From the NCBI GenBank assembly GCA_029204045.2, contig JAQNDB010000465.1, positions 1 to 64,000 of the forward strand: DNA of 64,000 bases, in the 5' to 3' direction. Shown piece after piece: positions 34,291 through 46,612 of the stretch. Both the position numbers and the translations under genes were made by a program. The notes under the pieces are model-generated. The model made no database searches. It had not been told where the DNA came from and was given only the letters and a program-made list of their open reading frames with translations. The stretch is from Tillandsia leiboldiana (lineage: Eukaryota > Streptophyta > Magnoliopsida > Poales > Bromeliaceae). Each line of letters starts with the position of its first letter. Position 1 is the first letter of the stretch.

Positions 34291-34429
34291 GATTTAACCA
34301 TCCTAACTCGATTGATTGCCACACTCGTTCGTCGATGGAAATTAAAAAGGCTTTCATCCGTACTTTCGAGTAGGCATAAATTGTTCCATCGAAGAACGGG
34401 GGTCTGTTGATGTTTCCACCTTCAACCAT
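34291..34429 (-). pseudogene. COP-1 gag, N-terminal piece
   Basis: Starts ATG at 34429 on the minus strand: MVEGGNINRPPFFDG then TIYAYSKVRMKAFL, to LGWLNP at the COP-2 junction. Compared with COP-2, a conserved Trp of the NYAYW motif is Ser here. The reading continues at 28892. Confidence 0.9.
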
Positions 34430-34449
34430 TGTTTACAACCCTATTCCCG

Positions 34450-35232
34450 CTCTGATACCAATTGTTGGGTTATGTTAAAATATGGATCTAAATAGGGGAA
34501 AAACCACCTAGAGCGGGGGGGTGAATAGGTGTAAACAATAAACACTCAAAAATCGTTGCGCAATAAAACCCAATGCGGAAATGAAAATATAACACGCAAG
34601 ATTTTTACGTGGAAAACTTCAAAACCGGAGTAAAAAACCACGAGACCAATAACACGGCGAAATCCACTAGAATTAACACACGTACAAAGGTGATATACCG
34701 TACTCATAGACGACTCGACCTTTTTCCATACGCTCCTAGTAGATCTTCTCCGCTCACTCCGCAACGCTCCGCAACGCTCCGCAACGCTCCTCGAATCCAC
34801 GATTAGCGTCCAACGCCGAATCCACGGCGTCCAACGTCGAATCCACGACGTCCAACCGAATCCACGGTCTTCACCGAGTAGCACGTCTCGAATCCACGAA
34901 CGTACCTCGCTCCGAATCCACGAGAGCGGTAGCACCTTGAATCCACAAGGCCACGCGAGTCTACGCGCCGATTTTGGGAAAATCGTTGTTTTTGGGTGGT
35001 GATGATCCGCCGAATATTTAGATCAAAGATAGATCGGAAATACCATCTAAGTATTCATTAATTTAATTCTACTCAAAATCTGAGTATGAAAACCTAGAAT
35101 CAAATTAATCAATATAGATGAAGAAACATAGAATTAAATCTAGTTATTTCCTTTCTTCTCTATATGTGGATTTCTCCTTTTCGACCGTATTTTTGGATTA
35201 CCCTAAAAAATGAATCGTAGGGTTTATTTATA
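34450..35232 (-). repeat. COP-1 5' LTR remnant and primer site
   Basis: On the minus strand the LTR ends ATAACCCAACA at 34463 and the primer site ATTGGTATCAGAGC follows (34462-34449). 770 bp of LTR remain, corresponding to COP-2 from the TATA box to the end. The upstream half is absent because GYP-4 starts at 35233, right at the TATA-like sequence. Confidence 0.88.
34791..34966 (-). other. Hairpin array with constant loop, COP-1 LTR
   Basis: Seven loops AATCCA (TGGATT on the element strand) plus one variant loop, starting at 34794, 34819, 34840, 34859, 34891, 34915, 34940 and 34958 (variant). Several stems are paired by different bases than in COP-2: ACGCCG/CGGCGT and ACGTCG/CGACGT are both perfect, and CCTTG/CAAGG is unchanged. 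The units at 34791 and 34891 have only short core stems. Confidence 0.72.
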
Positions 35233-36021
35233 TGTAAGAACTTGAATTTTGAAAATAAATAAATTAATGAAAATGATTGAAGTCCAGTTGAATTGGGATC
35301 ATGAAACGCACGAATAGCTCAGTGCCCCTTTTCTGCAGTGTAAATTGCACAGAAATAGGGCCAGAAATATCACCTTTCAATCCGAGCCTGATCTCGAAGA
35401 TCCGAGACCACGAGTGCGACCGTCAAGACGAACTGAGTAAAAACCATATTAAACTTGTTCAGATCTGACGGTCGGATCTTCCAGAAATCGGCGTTGAAGC
35501 CGGCGGGACCCGCGACTTAAGTCGCAGGTACAATGGACAGTAAACCCTATTTTCGAGTCCCCTTCGCGCCAACGTTGGCCAATCTACTATCTGGACTCCT
35601 AATATAGTAGTTCGAGTAGTCAATTCTAGCTATTTTCGATGTTCTGAACGCAATGGCGCAGTCAAAAATTCTGTTTGACGACTCTGGAATCTCGAAAAGC
35701 GCGAAAACTGTATTTTGACACAGTTATTATGGACCGAGATTTTATCCGGGCAGTTTCGCAAAAATTAGAGATCGCTACCTGATAGGTCTCGTCGAGCCGG
35801 ACGTCATGGCGCAGTCCATTTTCCGTTTCGACAACCGGATCGCCTCGAAAAGCGTAAAATACAGCGAAAAATGCGACTTTTGCATAATAACCCCTATAAA
35901 ACATGCCTCGGAAAGCGTGCCACTGCATAGAGAGGGACCTAAGTGCAAGATGGTTGCTACTGTGAAGGACCAAGGTTGAAATACCTAAGCTTGAAGGGCT
36001 AAAACGCAAAGTGGCAAATCC

Positions 36022-36063
36022 TATATAACCATGCATACCCGAGCTAGGGTTTTCCAAAACCCT
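36022..36063 (+). promoter_or_regulatory. GYP-4 LTR promoter: TATA box plus telo-box-like dyad
   Basis: CTATATAACC at 36021-36030, then AGGGTTTT and AAAACCCT arms at 36046-36063, about where transcription would start. The same pair is in the 3' LTR at 57827 and 57851. Confidence 0.6.
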
Positions 36064-38180
36064 CGTAGCCCTCAGCCCTTAGCCGCCGCTCTAACAGACC
36101 CTCTCCTCTGCCGCTCTCCTCGGACCCAGCTGCACCGGCCTCCGCCTCCTCCACCGCGCCGGAAAAGGAGGATCAAGCCATTATCTTGATCTCGGGTCTG
36201 AGTGGAGGTGATTCTTGGAGAGGGCCTGAGCGATCCAGACTTGAACCTGTGGACTCCTCTGGGTGGCCGCGTCCAAGCTGAGGTGACTCTGGTCTCAGCC
36301 GCCGCCCGGCGCCGCCGCGCACCACCCTTCCTTCTTCCATCCTTCCGGTGAGGTAAGACCTTGGGAATTTCTTCTTCGTTTTGGCTTTTGTGCCCGACTA
36401 CGGTGTTCCTGACGATGAGACTACTACCCGGGTGCAGGCCCAGCCGGCGCCGTCATCCCGATCTCCGGCGAGGGACCCTTATTGCCGGATTATTGATTCT
36501 GGACCGATCACGGGCGCGGGCTCCATCCTGCCGTCAAGATCGAGATCAACGCCGTTGGCCCGACTCCTCTCGGTGACTGCAGCATCCCCACGAAGCCGGA
36601 TGAGGATCGGTTGAGGATCGGGCCCAAACGAAGTTGCCCTAGAAACCGGGTTGTTGGCACCTTCGCCGATCGTCGCCGTCCGGCGCCGCCGCCGCCTTTT
36701 TGCGTCGGCCAACACTGCACCAAGCCTCCGGACAGCGAGGGGAAGCTTCTTGTCCATCTTGCTCCGGCCCGGAACCACCGCGCCGGAATCCGCCATTAAC
36801 GACCGTTGAAGCTTCTCCGACCTCGCCGGCGCCGCCTTGCCGTCGCTCCCAGACGCCGGAAAACCGACCAGGTGAGCTCCTCTGATCCTTGGGAGTCCCT
36901 CCGTGGCCTTGCATGTCCCTCTTAACGTGGGGTTTTCTGGTTCCAGGGTTGCACCCGATTGTGCACTCGGGCTCCCCTCCGGCCAACTCCGGCGATCCCG
37001 GACCCCGGCGACCACCCAGGTAAGATCCAATCAACCCATTTGGGATCCCCACCATCTTGGTTTTGGCCTAGGGTACTCCTGTAACCGAGGTTCCAACTTG
37101 CACCCAAATTGTAGGTTTCGGGCTCACCCCCGGCCGTCGTCGCCTCCGGCCGCCGCCGGCCGACCCAGCTTGGACCCGAGACCTCCTGGGACCATCAGCT
37201 ATCTGGTGCTCATCTTTGTAGGAGCTTGGCAGCGAGTTTTTCCAAGAAAGCCTGAACCCGAGATCTTGTTGGAGCACTACCTTGCTCCGGCCATCTTTCC
37301 GGCCGGCCTCCGGCACGCGCAAGGTGAGCACACCACTTCTATGTCCCTGCTTAGTATCATGCTCTACCTAACTTGCTGTAAGATCAATTAATAATCAAGT
37401 TTTATGAAAGTAGCAAAATGGGACACTAGTAGATCTTGGGCCAACTTTGAAATTGGGCCCCGTGCCAGCCCAACCTTGTGAGCACGGGATCCGTCTCGAC
37501 ATAACGGACGCGCTGGAACTTACGGCGTCATCGTCGGATCCCCGGATTGTAAGAACGAGCCGAAATAGTCAAATAAACTAAGATTACTATGCAAATGTTG
37601 ATACTTTATGGACCCACTTGTAAATTTGCCACCCTGGCTGACCTCAGACAGTAGTTACGCACTACCTGGCCATTTTGTTAGGGTTCCGATGGTCCCCGTT
37701 GACCAGGAATCAAATATCGATCGACGAATTGACCGATTTAACCCGTTTAAGCCTTCTGTTAGTGTGGCGTCGTCGGGAAGGATTTGTGTGAGTCTATTAC
37801 TGACCAGATCTCTTTATTCAGGGCCCAGTTGCTCAGCACCAGCCTCCCAGTAGCTGTGCGGGAGTTCGTGGATCTGCCTTCATCCAGGTGGGTTAGCTTC
37901 GGCCCGGGCTAGCTTTTTGGCCCTCTGGTTGCTTTAGTCCAGTTGGACCCCTGTTTTTGACTTCCCTGCTGATTATATGACCTATCTTGACATATCACGA
38001 TGTCACTGTTTGACATTGACCTGATTAGACCTGTGATTGAGATTTCTTGTCACGATCAGCTGATTAACATATACATACTCCCTGATTATTCCTGACTGAT
38101 CCTGATTGATTGAGATATAGATTTGCATGATTAGATGATACCGGTTGATTCCTGTCATTGAGATATTTCTTGATATACGT

Positions 38181-38420
38181 CGATATGCATGATTGATTGA
38201 TCCTGATTGATAGACACTACTCGATATGCATGATTGATTGATCCTGATTGATAGACACTACTCGATATGCATGATTGATTGATCCTGATTGATAGACACT
38301 ACTCGATATGCATGATTGATTGATCCTGATTGATAGACACTACTCGATATGCATGATTGATTTATCCTGATTGATAGACACTACTCGATATACATGATTG
38401 ATTCATTCCGATGGATAGAT
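38181..38420 (+). repeat. 41-bp tandem repeat (about 5.5 units), GYP-4 5' LTR
   Basis: Units start CGATATGCATGATTGATTGA at 38181, 38222, 38263, 38304 and 38345, with a diverged partial unit at 38386. The same array is at 59986-60225 in the 3' LTR. Confidence 0.92.
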
Positions 38421-38957
38421 ATAGACAGATGATTCCCTGTTGGGATTTCGGCGTGTGCCGACTACTCGGTCACTAGACCGTGAGATTGATCATTGTGACT
38501 TGCCATGCACTGCTGTACTTCACGAACATTGCCGGGGTCGCTCCCCGTGGCTATTGTTCTTTACCGGTAAAGTGGTCTGGAGGAAGGACCCGTGAGCCCC
38601 AGATAGCACATATGGGTGCGGGGTTATGTCAGTGGGATAGGTGCAGAGAGTGGTATGAGCCTGAGGTCCCCGTGACCAATAATGGCATTGGTTGGGTGCT
38701 TGATATTCTTGTGATTGATGCATAGATTATATACTCCCATGTTCTAGCATGCTTTTCAGTACCTATTCCTGTTCTGTTATATTGGATTGGTTCTGGTATT
38801 TTCCGTACCTGTATATGTACTGTCACTTGATTATGCTTCATGCCAGTTCATTTCATATGCCAGCTTATGATTGATTACTTGCCTAGTTAGTTTATCTGTG
38901 GATTTTGATTATGAGTGGACGTTTAAGTTTTCCAGCATGTATGATCTACAGTTTTAT

Positions 38958-41900
38958 TGTCACGCCCCGAGGTCGAAACGGCGACCCGGGCTCGCCAACA
39001 GATCCGCCACCTATGCCAAACCCGCATAGGCGAAGCGTCCTACCTGCAAAAAGAGCTACAGCTAACAGATATCAGAGCTAAAAGATAAAACTGCTGTAGA
39101 ATAAAAACAACCACTGTACAACTGAAGATAAAACAACAAGGTCCATCTCCCAAAAATGATAATCATACATTAACCTCGAGTACAAAACTCACAGCTCAAC
39201 AGGGAGATATCTCAAATAAAACATCAGTGTACAAGCTCTCAATACATCATATCCTCACTACAACAGTCTCTCAAAAGAGGAAATAAATACCAATCTACCG
39301 ACTATACTGAAGATCTCCTCCAGAGGGGGTACCGCTACTCTCCAAAGATGGGTCAGGATCTAGCTCGCTACTCCCTCACCACGCACAGCAACCACAGAAC
39401 GGCAACACCCGCCAAGACTCTGCAAAACAAAGAGGAGAAAGGACAAAAGAGGGGAAAACTCCCAACGGGCGTGAGAACTACGCAATAAGGGAGTTCTCAG
39501 TGGGTATCGCCACTAGGCCCGACGATCTGCCCACCAAGACTACTAGAGGCAAAAGATAACCGATGCAATAAAACTGAAAGAAGAAGCTGGAAACACTCTA
39601 CAGCTACCATGCCTCTATCCAAATGCTCAAATGGGGAAACTCTGATGAAGATATGCAACACTCGCACACGAGGTGCTCAATCGACCCAATCGAGCTGACT
39701 GCCACATCGGGTCCAGTCAAACCTGCGCCCACCTACAACCACCTCCCGCTGACGGGCAGGAATTACGTAGGGCGTCCAAACGGGCTAACTCGCTATCGAG
39801 TAGTGGCTCATGCAGGCTATAGTCAAATCCGTGCCCTCTCTCTCTCAGAACGAAAAGACTCAAGATGCTCAACCTCTCACACAATGGTCAAAGAACTCAC
39901 AACGACCACGGGACCACCGTCAAACCCCGAACGGTTCCCAACAATACTGGCACTGGTCTAACACAGCTACTAGACTCCACTCGGTCCCCCAGGCACGAGT
40001 GTAACACAAAGTATCTGCCTGAATAAACCCAATCGATAGACCAGTAATCACTGGTACTGCCTGCTCTGCCGCGACGGGTATGCCAGCCTACGCATAACAC
40101 CGAAGCAAAGGAGTCCCAAGGACTCAAAACCCAGCATGGTGCCCGGCGCTCTGCACCGTGGAAAGCCTACTCCGGAGTGGCACTCGAGGGGAGCGACCCA
40201 CACGAGTAAAGTATCACTGTCTCAAGCATCACTGTATCGAGTATCTCTGTAACCACTGTCTCATAACAGCAGGACTGGATCAAGACTATGATCAAAGTGG
40301 GAAACTCCGTCCACTAACAAAACCCCGATCTAATGCAATAGTACTCAAAAAGTGGGAAACACCATCCACTAGAACAAATCTGATACCCAATCTGATGCAA
40401 TAGTCAACATCCGGTCAACCGCCCAAAGTCCGCGGTCACTGCAATAACCCACAACCTACAATTGGGTAAATTAATCAAGATCCGGTCAACCGCCTACTGT
40501 CCGCGGTTGCCGCGATAACCCACAATCCAACATCAAGCACACCCTGTCTCTGACCCTAAGGTCCCAGCTACACTATCCCAAACCTCTGCTCGAACCCGAG
40601 CAACATGACTCAAAAGTCTAAATAAAAAGGAGAAAGAAAGCAATCATGGTTTCTCCTAAGTCAAATTCCAATATGTAGTGCAGCAGTAAAAGATGGCCTA
40701 ACTATATGTCCATACACATATGTCCATACAAGCATGCATTTGTCCTCAAGAAGAATAAAGAAAATAAACCTCATGCCAAAATTATCAATGACCATACCTG
40801 TCCATAATTCTCAATCCATAATGGCTCCTCAGAGTAGAACCTGCACATAACTACATAATCCTATCCCAATGCATAAACCATCCTCATAAAAGGTTATGTG
40901 CTAATATGGCATGATAATTAATCATATAGGGTATCCTTGCCTTAGATAAGCTTCCACTAATCATCAACATGACTATCTGATTAATACCATTGTCATACTG
41001 TGAATAATTCACTTGCAATTTCCATAAAATCCTCATTGTTAAACTTACCGATCAATCCCAGCTATTGTACCATTCACCTGCATGCAATGCTAACATATGA
41101 AAATTTAGAGAACCGTCCACCGGTTCCGGGAATAAGGCACCCACCTGAAAAGCTGACTGTCCAAAGCCCCACAGCTGAAAACACCAGATAACTCAAATCC
41201 CATGCTCCAATAAGTTCGGCACACCCGTAACCCTCCTGGCACAATACAAAGCTCACAATTACACTAGGCTCCCAAATATAGCACTTAAAACCACATACAA
41301 CCTCGAATTCTGAACGGTTAAATTATCACCTGCAGATAGTGCCCAGAAAATTCCAATAAAAATATCGCAGCAATCCTTGCATTGATAGCTTCGAAACGGT
41401 ACCTTGCACGCCCAAATCGGAGTTCGGTAAGTCAAGATAAAAATTTGGCAAGGGGGTACACTCATACAAAAATCTGTATTAAAACTGTACACTGTTCACT
41501 GAGAAAACAGTAATTTTCACCTCTGATGAAATCTCAGAAAAATCCAAGAAAAATACGAGCGCGTTCCTTGCGATCTGTAGATGAAAAAGTTGTATAAGCT
41601 CGTTTCCGGCTGACGCTTGTGCGCAAAGATATGGCCAAAACACCTTGATGCTGTCCCACAAAGCCAAACAGAAAATGGGTCACAGTGTTGCCTCGGGACC
41701 CGTGCCAAAAACTCGCAACGGGAAAGCGCGATCAAAACGAAAGATGAAGTCCTACCTCTTAGGAGTCTGCCGGCGCAAGAATCACAGCAAAATGATCTCG
41801 GGGTAGCCCAGGGGAGCTAAAACACTGTCGCTGCGCCGAAGAAGAACCCAGGAAAGCAACATCGCGCCGCACCGTAAAATGGGGAACCTCGGGATTCGTG

Positions 41901-43061
41901 CCCCCGAAAATCCCAAAACTCTGCAGGTAGATCAAGGACTTGAAGATGAAAATCTTCCAAGAAGGGAGCTCGGGGAGATCAAGCTTGGGCGGAGAGGAAA
42001 AACCCAAAGAAGAGGGCTCGGGCTGCCTGTTTATAGGCTGAGAAAAACAATTGGAAGAATTCCCATTGTGTCCCAAGTTCCGGGCGCGCACAGTGCGGCC
42101 CGGCCCAGCCCACCAGATTCGGGCGCGCACAGTGCGGCCCGGCCCGCCGAGTTTCGGGCGCGCACAGTGCGGCCCGGTCCACCACACAGCCCAGTCCACA
42201 CTCCCCCGGGCCCCACTGCACCCGGTGCACCTGCGCCCGCAAATGGCGACGCGACACGTGGCCCGGCAACCCGTGCACCGCGCACGTCGCGCCGTGGACC
42301 GCGCACGTCGCGGCTGACCCGGGCCCGTACGGCCACCTGCCCCGCCGTACGGCCACCTGCCCCGGTCAACAGCTCCACCGATTGCGTGGACCGGGAGCAC
42401 AACACCGGACCAACCACCTCACGCCACGTGTCCACCCGGTCTACCGTGCACCACCGGCCTGCTCCGTGAACCCAGACCACAACACCGACCAGTGAGAACC
42501 TGCCACGTGTCCCTTCCTCGGCTGCACGACGGCCGCGTGGACCGCGCACCTGACCGCGCCCCCGCGCGCCTGCCCGCGCCCCTGTGCGCCTGCCCGCGGC
42601 CGCGCGCCGCCTGCCCGAGCGCCCTCCGCCGCCTTCCGCCGCTGCCCGCCGCCGCCAACCGCCGCCGGCGATCGCCGGAAACACTGTTCCAGCGATGAAC
42701 AGTAAAATTACTGTAGCAAGCTCCGAAAAATACAAGTAAATAGCCCATCTTGACCGTTTTCGCGCGCTGATTCCAAATCCGGCGTCCATTTTGCCAAATT
42801 CCAATCCTATAATTTGCCGGAGGCTCCCGGAAAGGTATTTTTAATCCGAATTCCGCGCCGAGCCTAACTTTGATATCCACTCCTCGCATAAACTCTTCTA
42901 AACATCCGATGGGGTCCCCCGATTACCTACGAGATCCATTTTAAGCCCCGAGTCCATCTCTTGTGTCCAAACTGGCGCGCGAACACCGCCGACATGCCAC
43001 GTAGGCTTCCAGAAGCTGCTGGTCACACTGTAGAAGCCCTGCAAAGATCCGGGTCACCACA
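38958..43061 (-). repeat. GYP-5 3' LTR (left in window)
   Basis: 4104 bp. LTR-end hairpin at 39010-39030. A TATA-like element on the minus strand lies near 42030 (CTATAAAC) and is a better TATAAATA in the other LTR near 54570. A GC-rich part (42.1-42.7 kb) yields long open frames on both strands that recur in the other LTR and are not coding by any family I know. Confidence 0.92.
39010..39030 (-). other. LTR 3'-end hairpin, GYP-5
   Basis: Perfect 7-bp stem CCTATGC/GCATAGG around CAAACCC. GGCGGATCTG follows on the element strand, 52 bp from the LTR end. The second copy is at 46665-46685. Confidence 0.72.
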
Positions 43062-43649
43062 TCCTCCCCTAATAGAAGAAAGTTTCGTCCTCGAAACTAA
43101 GGCAACTCCCAAGGAGTCACAGAAACCAGGGGTCAATATTCAACACCGCCGTCTCCAGCTCCCAAGTCACCTATCACTCCCCGTGATTACTCTTCAGCAA
43201 CAACAACAGCAACAACCAGTACGGCATAGCCCAATTGCGTAATTCCCTCACCCCACAAGTCGGAATTCGCAACGGGCGTCCCTCGTACTCCAAACTCTCA
43301 CAGACCCCAAAAGGAACGAGTCAAACACGGGCGAGGGGTCCAAAACATAACACTCCAGAGCTGAGACGCAGAAAAACCTCAAAACTCCAACAAAAGTCGG
43401 GGGGAAAAGGAACAAATAGCCCGAGCAACACGCTCTAACATCACTCCTAAGAGCCAACGCAACCCAAGCGACCCGAAACACATCCACACAAACACCTGCA
43501 CAGAAAAGAGGCCCTAACAAGCGGGGGTTCATACTCAGTCACCCTCAAACTCAACCCAAGCGGATTGCCCAGCCGCAGCCTTTCATCAAAAGGGATCCCC
43601 AGGGACACAACTCAACCCTGCACACAAGAATGGCCCCACACAGTGCCAG
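43062..43649 (-). other. GYP-5 interior, polypurine end and noncoding
   Basis: GAGGACGAAACTTTC then a purine-rich run, read on the minus strand, immediately before the LTR (43062-43102). The rest to 43649 has no assignable coding. Confidence 0.7.
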
Positions 43650-44205
43650 CTATGGAACCGTCAAACCCGACTCCCAAATAGCTCTTCTGCTCCAGGCATC
43701 CGCCACCACAGTGGCTCTGTCGGGGTGATACTGGATGCTCAACAATAACCCAATGGTAATTCCACAGTCTCTACCGGAGGCATCACTGAAACTCGCAGAT
43801 CTCTCTCCCAACACTGGAAATGTTAGCGTTGGCGCTGGTATCAGTCTCATCATCCGATTGCCAAGCACTCCTGGCACTGCCCAGTCCAAGAAGTTCCTTA
43901 TCTTGACCATAAATATTGATCTCGGCCAATTCCCAAATAGTATCCATATTGGCCGGATTTCCACTGCCGCCCCTACGGCTCGAACAAAGTGACCCAAGGA
44001 GGTATGCTTCTGAAGCTACAACTTGTATCTCAATAACTTGGCATACAGCTTCATCCACACGGGCATGGTAGCACATCCACAAGTGCTCCTCGTGCTCCAA
44101 GTCGCTCTGGGAGTAAATCAAAATATCCTTGGGGAACACCACTCCCAATTTGTCCAAGTACAACTGGAACACACCATTCCTCAAATCTTGAAGACAACAG
44201 GGCAA
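43650..44205 (-). pseudogene. GYP-5 RT and RNase H remnants
   Basis: On the minus strand, 44205 onward reads RNGVFQLYLDKLGVVFPKD then ILIYSQSDLEHEEHLWM, the reverse transcriptase palm, with the expected F/YxDD changed to FPKD. Further left, ERSASFSDASGRDCGITIG and LLSIQYHPDRATVVADAWSR match RNase H and its end. The parts are in different frames and separated by deletions. Orientation agrees with the element. Confidence 0.82.
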
Positions 44206-46592
44206 TAATCATTCCATTTGGCCTCAATATGAGTTCATAATGTCCCTACCGGATCCCGCAAGCCATCATGGCAGAATACGCAACTATACAATTCCACATA
44301 GGTACAGGTATCCCAGACGAACAACTGCCGGAGTATAACTCCATCCAAAGGTCCTAACTACCACCCGGACCTGTCAACACTCGAACCATAAAAGGACCCT
44401 CACAGTCGTGTATCAACGACGTGGCATCACCACCGTATACCAACGGCGTGGCATCACCACCGTATACCAACGGCGTGGCATCACCACCTTATACCAACGG
44501 CGTGGCATCACCACCGTATACCAACGGCGTGGCACTAGGTCAAACAGACCCCTCGATCCATCAGATCCTGTAACTCCGCCATCAGCTCTCTAACTGCTCC
44601 ACTGGCGATATCCAATGAGGTGCTGTCGAGGGTGGCGCGGTTCCCCGAACCACGTCAACCGCAATCTCTGTCTCCCTAACCGGCGGCATCATCAACAGCT
44701 TAGGTGAAATCTCACCCGGGATCCCGTGGGCAACAGGGATATCCTTGAGCCCCCGTGCCGCCGTAAGCACCTCTCACACTGTTGCTAAAACCTGTGTGCT
44801 CTAACAATCTCCCCATAACAAGCCTCCTTTGTCTGCCTCGCAAAAGTCACAATCAACACCCTCTCTGCACTTAACCATCCAGTGGTGCCGTGCCAACCAA
44901 TCCCAAGCACTGGGTCAAAACATCGAACTGCCACCCATATCAAGAGGTTTGCTGGTAACTCACGGTCTCAACGACACTGAACAAAACCCATAAGCCTCCT
45001 TCACATGCATAACACCGATGGTATTCTGTACCTCTAGTGCACGTGGTAATAACTCTGCCTTTAGTCCATGCCGGAAAGCGAGGTGCACTAACTCCGACTG
45101 CTGTGATGAAATCACACCTGCAACAACCCGATCCACTGCCGTGGCGCCCTCCAACCAGGCGGCACAAGCTCATCCACACGATGCAAGCGGTTGTCGCTTA
45201 GTCCATCAGAAAATATCCCATCAATCACAAGGGAGCATGACCTCTGTCTCTGCTCACGCTGAGGCAACAGATACGATCCTCCGCAGACAACAAAACCACG
45301 CTACCGTTGCGCTACTCTGATATAGACACTGATACTGCCATCGGGGTCCGCCCGATCCCCAACATCTCAGAAGTCCATCATTGCAACCGTCATAAGACAA
45401 AACACCATTAATCCATGCAATTCCCTATACAATTATCCTTACTAAGCTCACCCCTCAATCACATATATTGCACCCCAAACATGCCAGTTATCAATCACAC
45501 CGGGTAACATCCCCCTTGGGTAAGCCTTACATAATCCATTCACAAGGATATCCATCATCCAGGAAGGGAAAACAAAAATGTTTCTGCCGGCCGATCTGTC
45601 CTCCATCATCTGGCATCATACGCCTCTATCCAGAACTTGCCTCTGGCAGATGATCCCCATCCAAAAGAACTGCAGCGCCAGGCTCCAAACGCAATGCCCA
45701 CTCAAACGCGGCATCCAAGATCCAAAAATCTGCACAGGAGGGACTAACTCAACTGAAAGGTAACCTGGCGCCATCCACTACTGGTCACATAAATCCTATG
45801 CGCCTCGTTCCATGGAACGCGCAGTTTAACAACTGCGTAAACCCTTTGCCACAAGGGGCTCTCAAGTAGCCTCTCCAACACTACCAACCACGATTCTGCC
45901 TCCAAAGGCTCCAACTCAATTCCATGAATCGGGGTGGTTCATCTACCAAACTAGCTCCATCGATCAATGATGTCCCACAGCTCATCAGCTGTCAGCAATC
46001 CACCCTGCCTCAGTGCCTTGGCACTAAACACTGGCACGGAGGGGGTAACTCGCTCCATTGGCGTCACAGAAATCCCTGCCGCTGAGGGTACTACATCCTG
46101 GTGGTCTCTGGAGGAAAGCACTGTCAGGCTGCCCACTGCTCCGACAACTGTGTCACCAAAACTAGCTGCTCACTCAATCGCTGATATGCCTCCAAAATCC
46201 TGTCATCTGGGTCCGGAGCTCTCTGACCTCAATCCGGGTATCCGGCCCAAAACCAACCGCTCAAGCTCAACTGCTATGACAGGATGCACACGGGTCAAAA
46301 CCCAGCGTCGGGGAGACACCGCTCGCCACAACGAAACCACAAAAATCAGCACACAACAACGCTCGACCCAATCCAGCGAAAGTCTAAAGCATGTCACCCA
46401 TTCCCTAGCGTTATGTTGTCTGCAGCCAACATAACTACTTAGGAGAATAAACATGCCAATCACTCATCCCGTCCCTCGGGAGAGGTGTAAAACTCAATCA
46501 GGACTCTCGCTACAAATCACGACTCTCACGAAGTCATTCTAGGGTCCAACCACAAGCCTAGGGTTTCTAAGTCCACCATGACCTACAACCTA
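44206..46592 (-). other. GYP-5 interior, no assignable coding
   Basis: 2.4 kb where gag and early pol are expected. Only short frames remain and I recognise no domain. It includes a 27-bp array at 44409-44536. Confidence 0.6.
44409..44536. repeat. 27-bp tandem repeat (about five units)
   Basis: Units of ACCAACGGCGTGGCATCACC type. 27 bp is nine codons, so a + strand frame repeats YQRRGITTV five times. That frame is antisense to the element and probably meaningless. Confidence 0.88.
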
Positions 46593-46605
46593 GGCTCTGA
46601 TACCA
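46593..46605 (-). other. GYP-5 primer-binding site
   Basis: TGGTATCAGAGCC on the minus strand, seven bases from the LTR end at 46613. Confidence 0.88.
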
Positions 46606-46612
46606 CCTAATC

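Larger units (their letters stand above)
19182..35232 (-). mobile_element. COP-1: Ty1/Copia element (SIRE-like), degenerate and split
   Basis: Oldest layer of the nest. On the minus strand, from right to left: partial 5' LTR (35232-34463), primer site, gag start (34429), then gag broken by COP-2 (28893-34290), rest of gag, protease, GAG-pre-integrase, integrase, CAS-1, reverse transcriptase, RNase H and a 3' noncoding part reaching GYP-1. Joining 34291 to 28892 across the gattt duplication restores one continuous gag reading, which shows that the two halves are one element. It carries many stops, at least one frameshift and a 169-bp duplication. The 5' LTR is truncated by GYP-4, and no clear 3' LTR matching the COP-2 LTR is visible. 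Confidence 0.88.
35233..38957 (+). repeat. GYP-4 5' LTR, left segment
   Basis: Matches 57038-60550 and runs on past the point where the 3' LTR is truncated. It contains the TATA box (36022), an AGGGTTTT-CC-AAAACCCT dyad (36046-36063) and the 41-bp array (38181-38420). GC-rich open frames on both strands at 36.4-37.4 kb recur in the 3' LTR and show no known family. It ends at GYP-5 duplication tttat (38953-38957). Confidence 0.92.

Noticed and set aside
36479..37391. Open frames on both strands in GYP-4 LTR (also 58284-59172)
   Set aside because: Same reasoning: LTR sequence repeated in both ends, no domain, both strands open.
41759..42804. 200-260-codon open frames in the GC-rich part of the GYP-5 LTR (also 54298-55343)
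   Set aside because: Present identically in both LTRs, overlapping on both strands, no known family. Low stop frequency follows from GC content.
44408..44593. Repeat protein with YQRRGITTV units
   Set aside because: 27-bp array read antisense to the element. No conservation or start context to support a gene.
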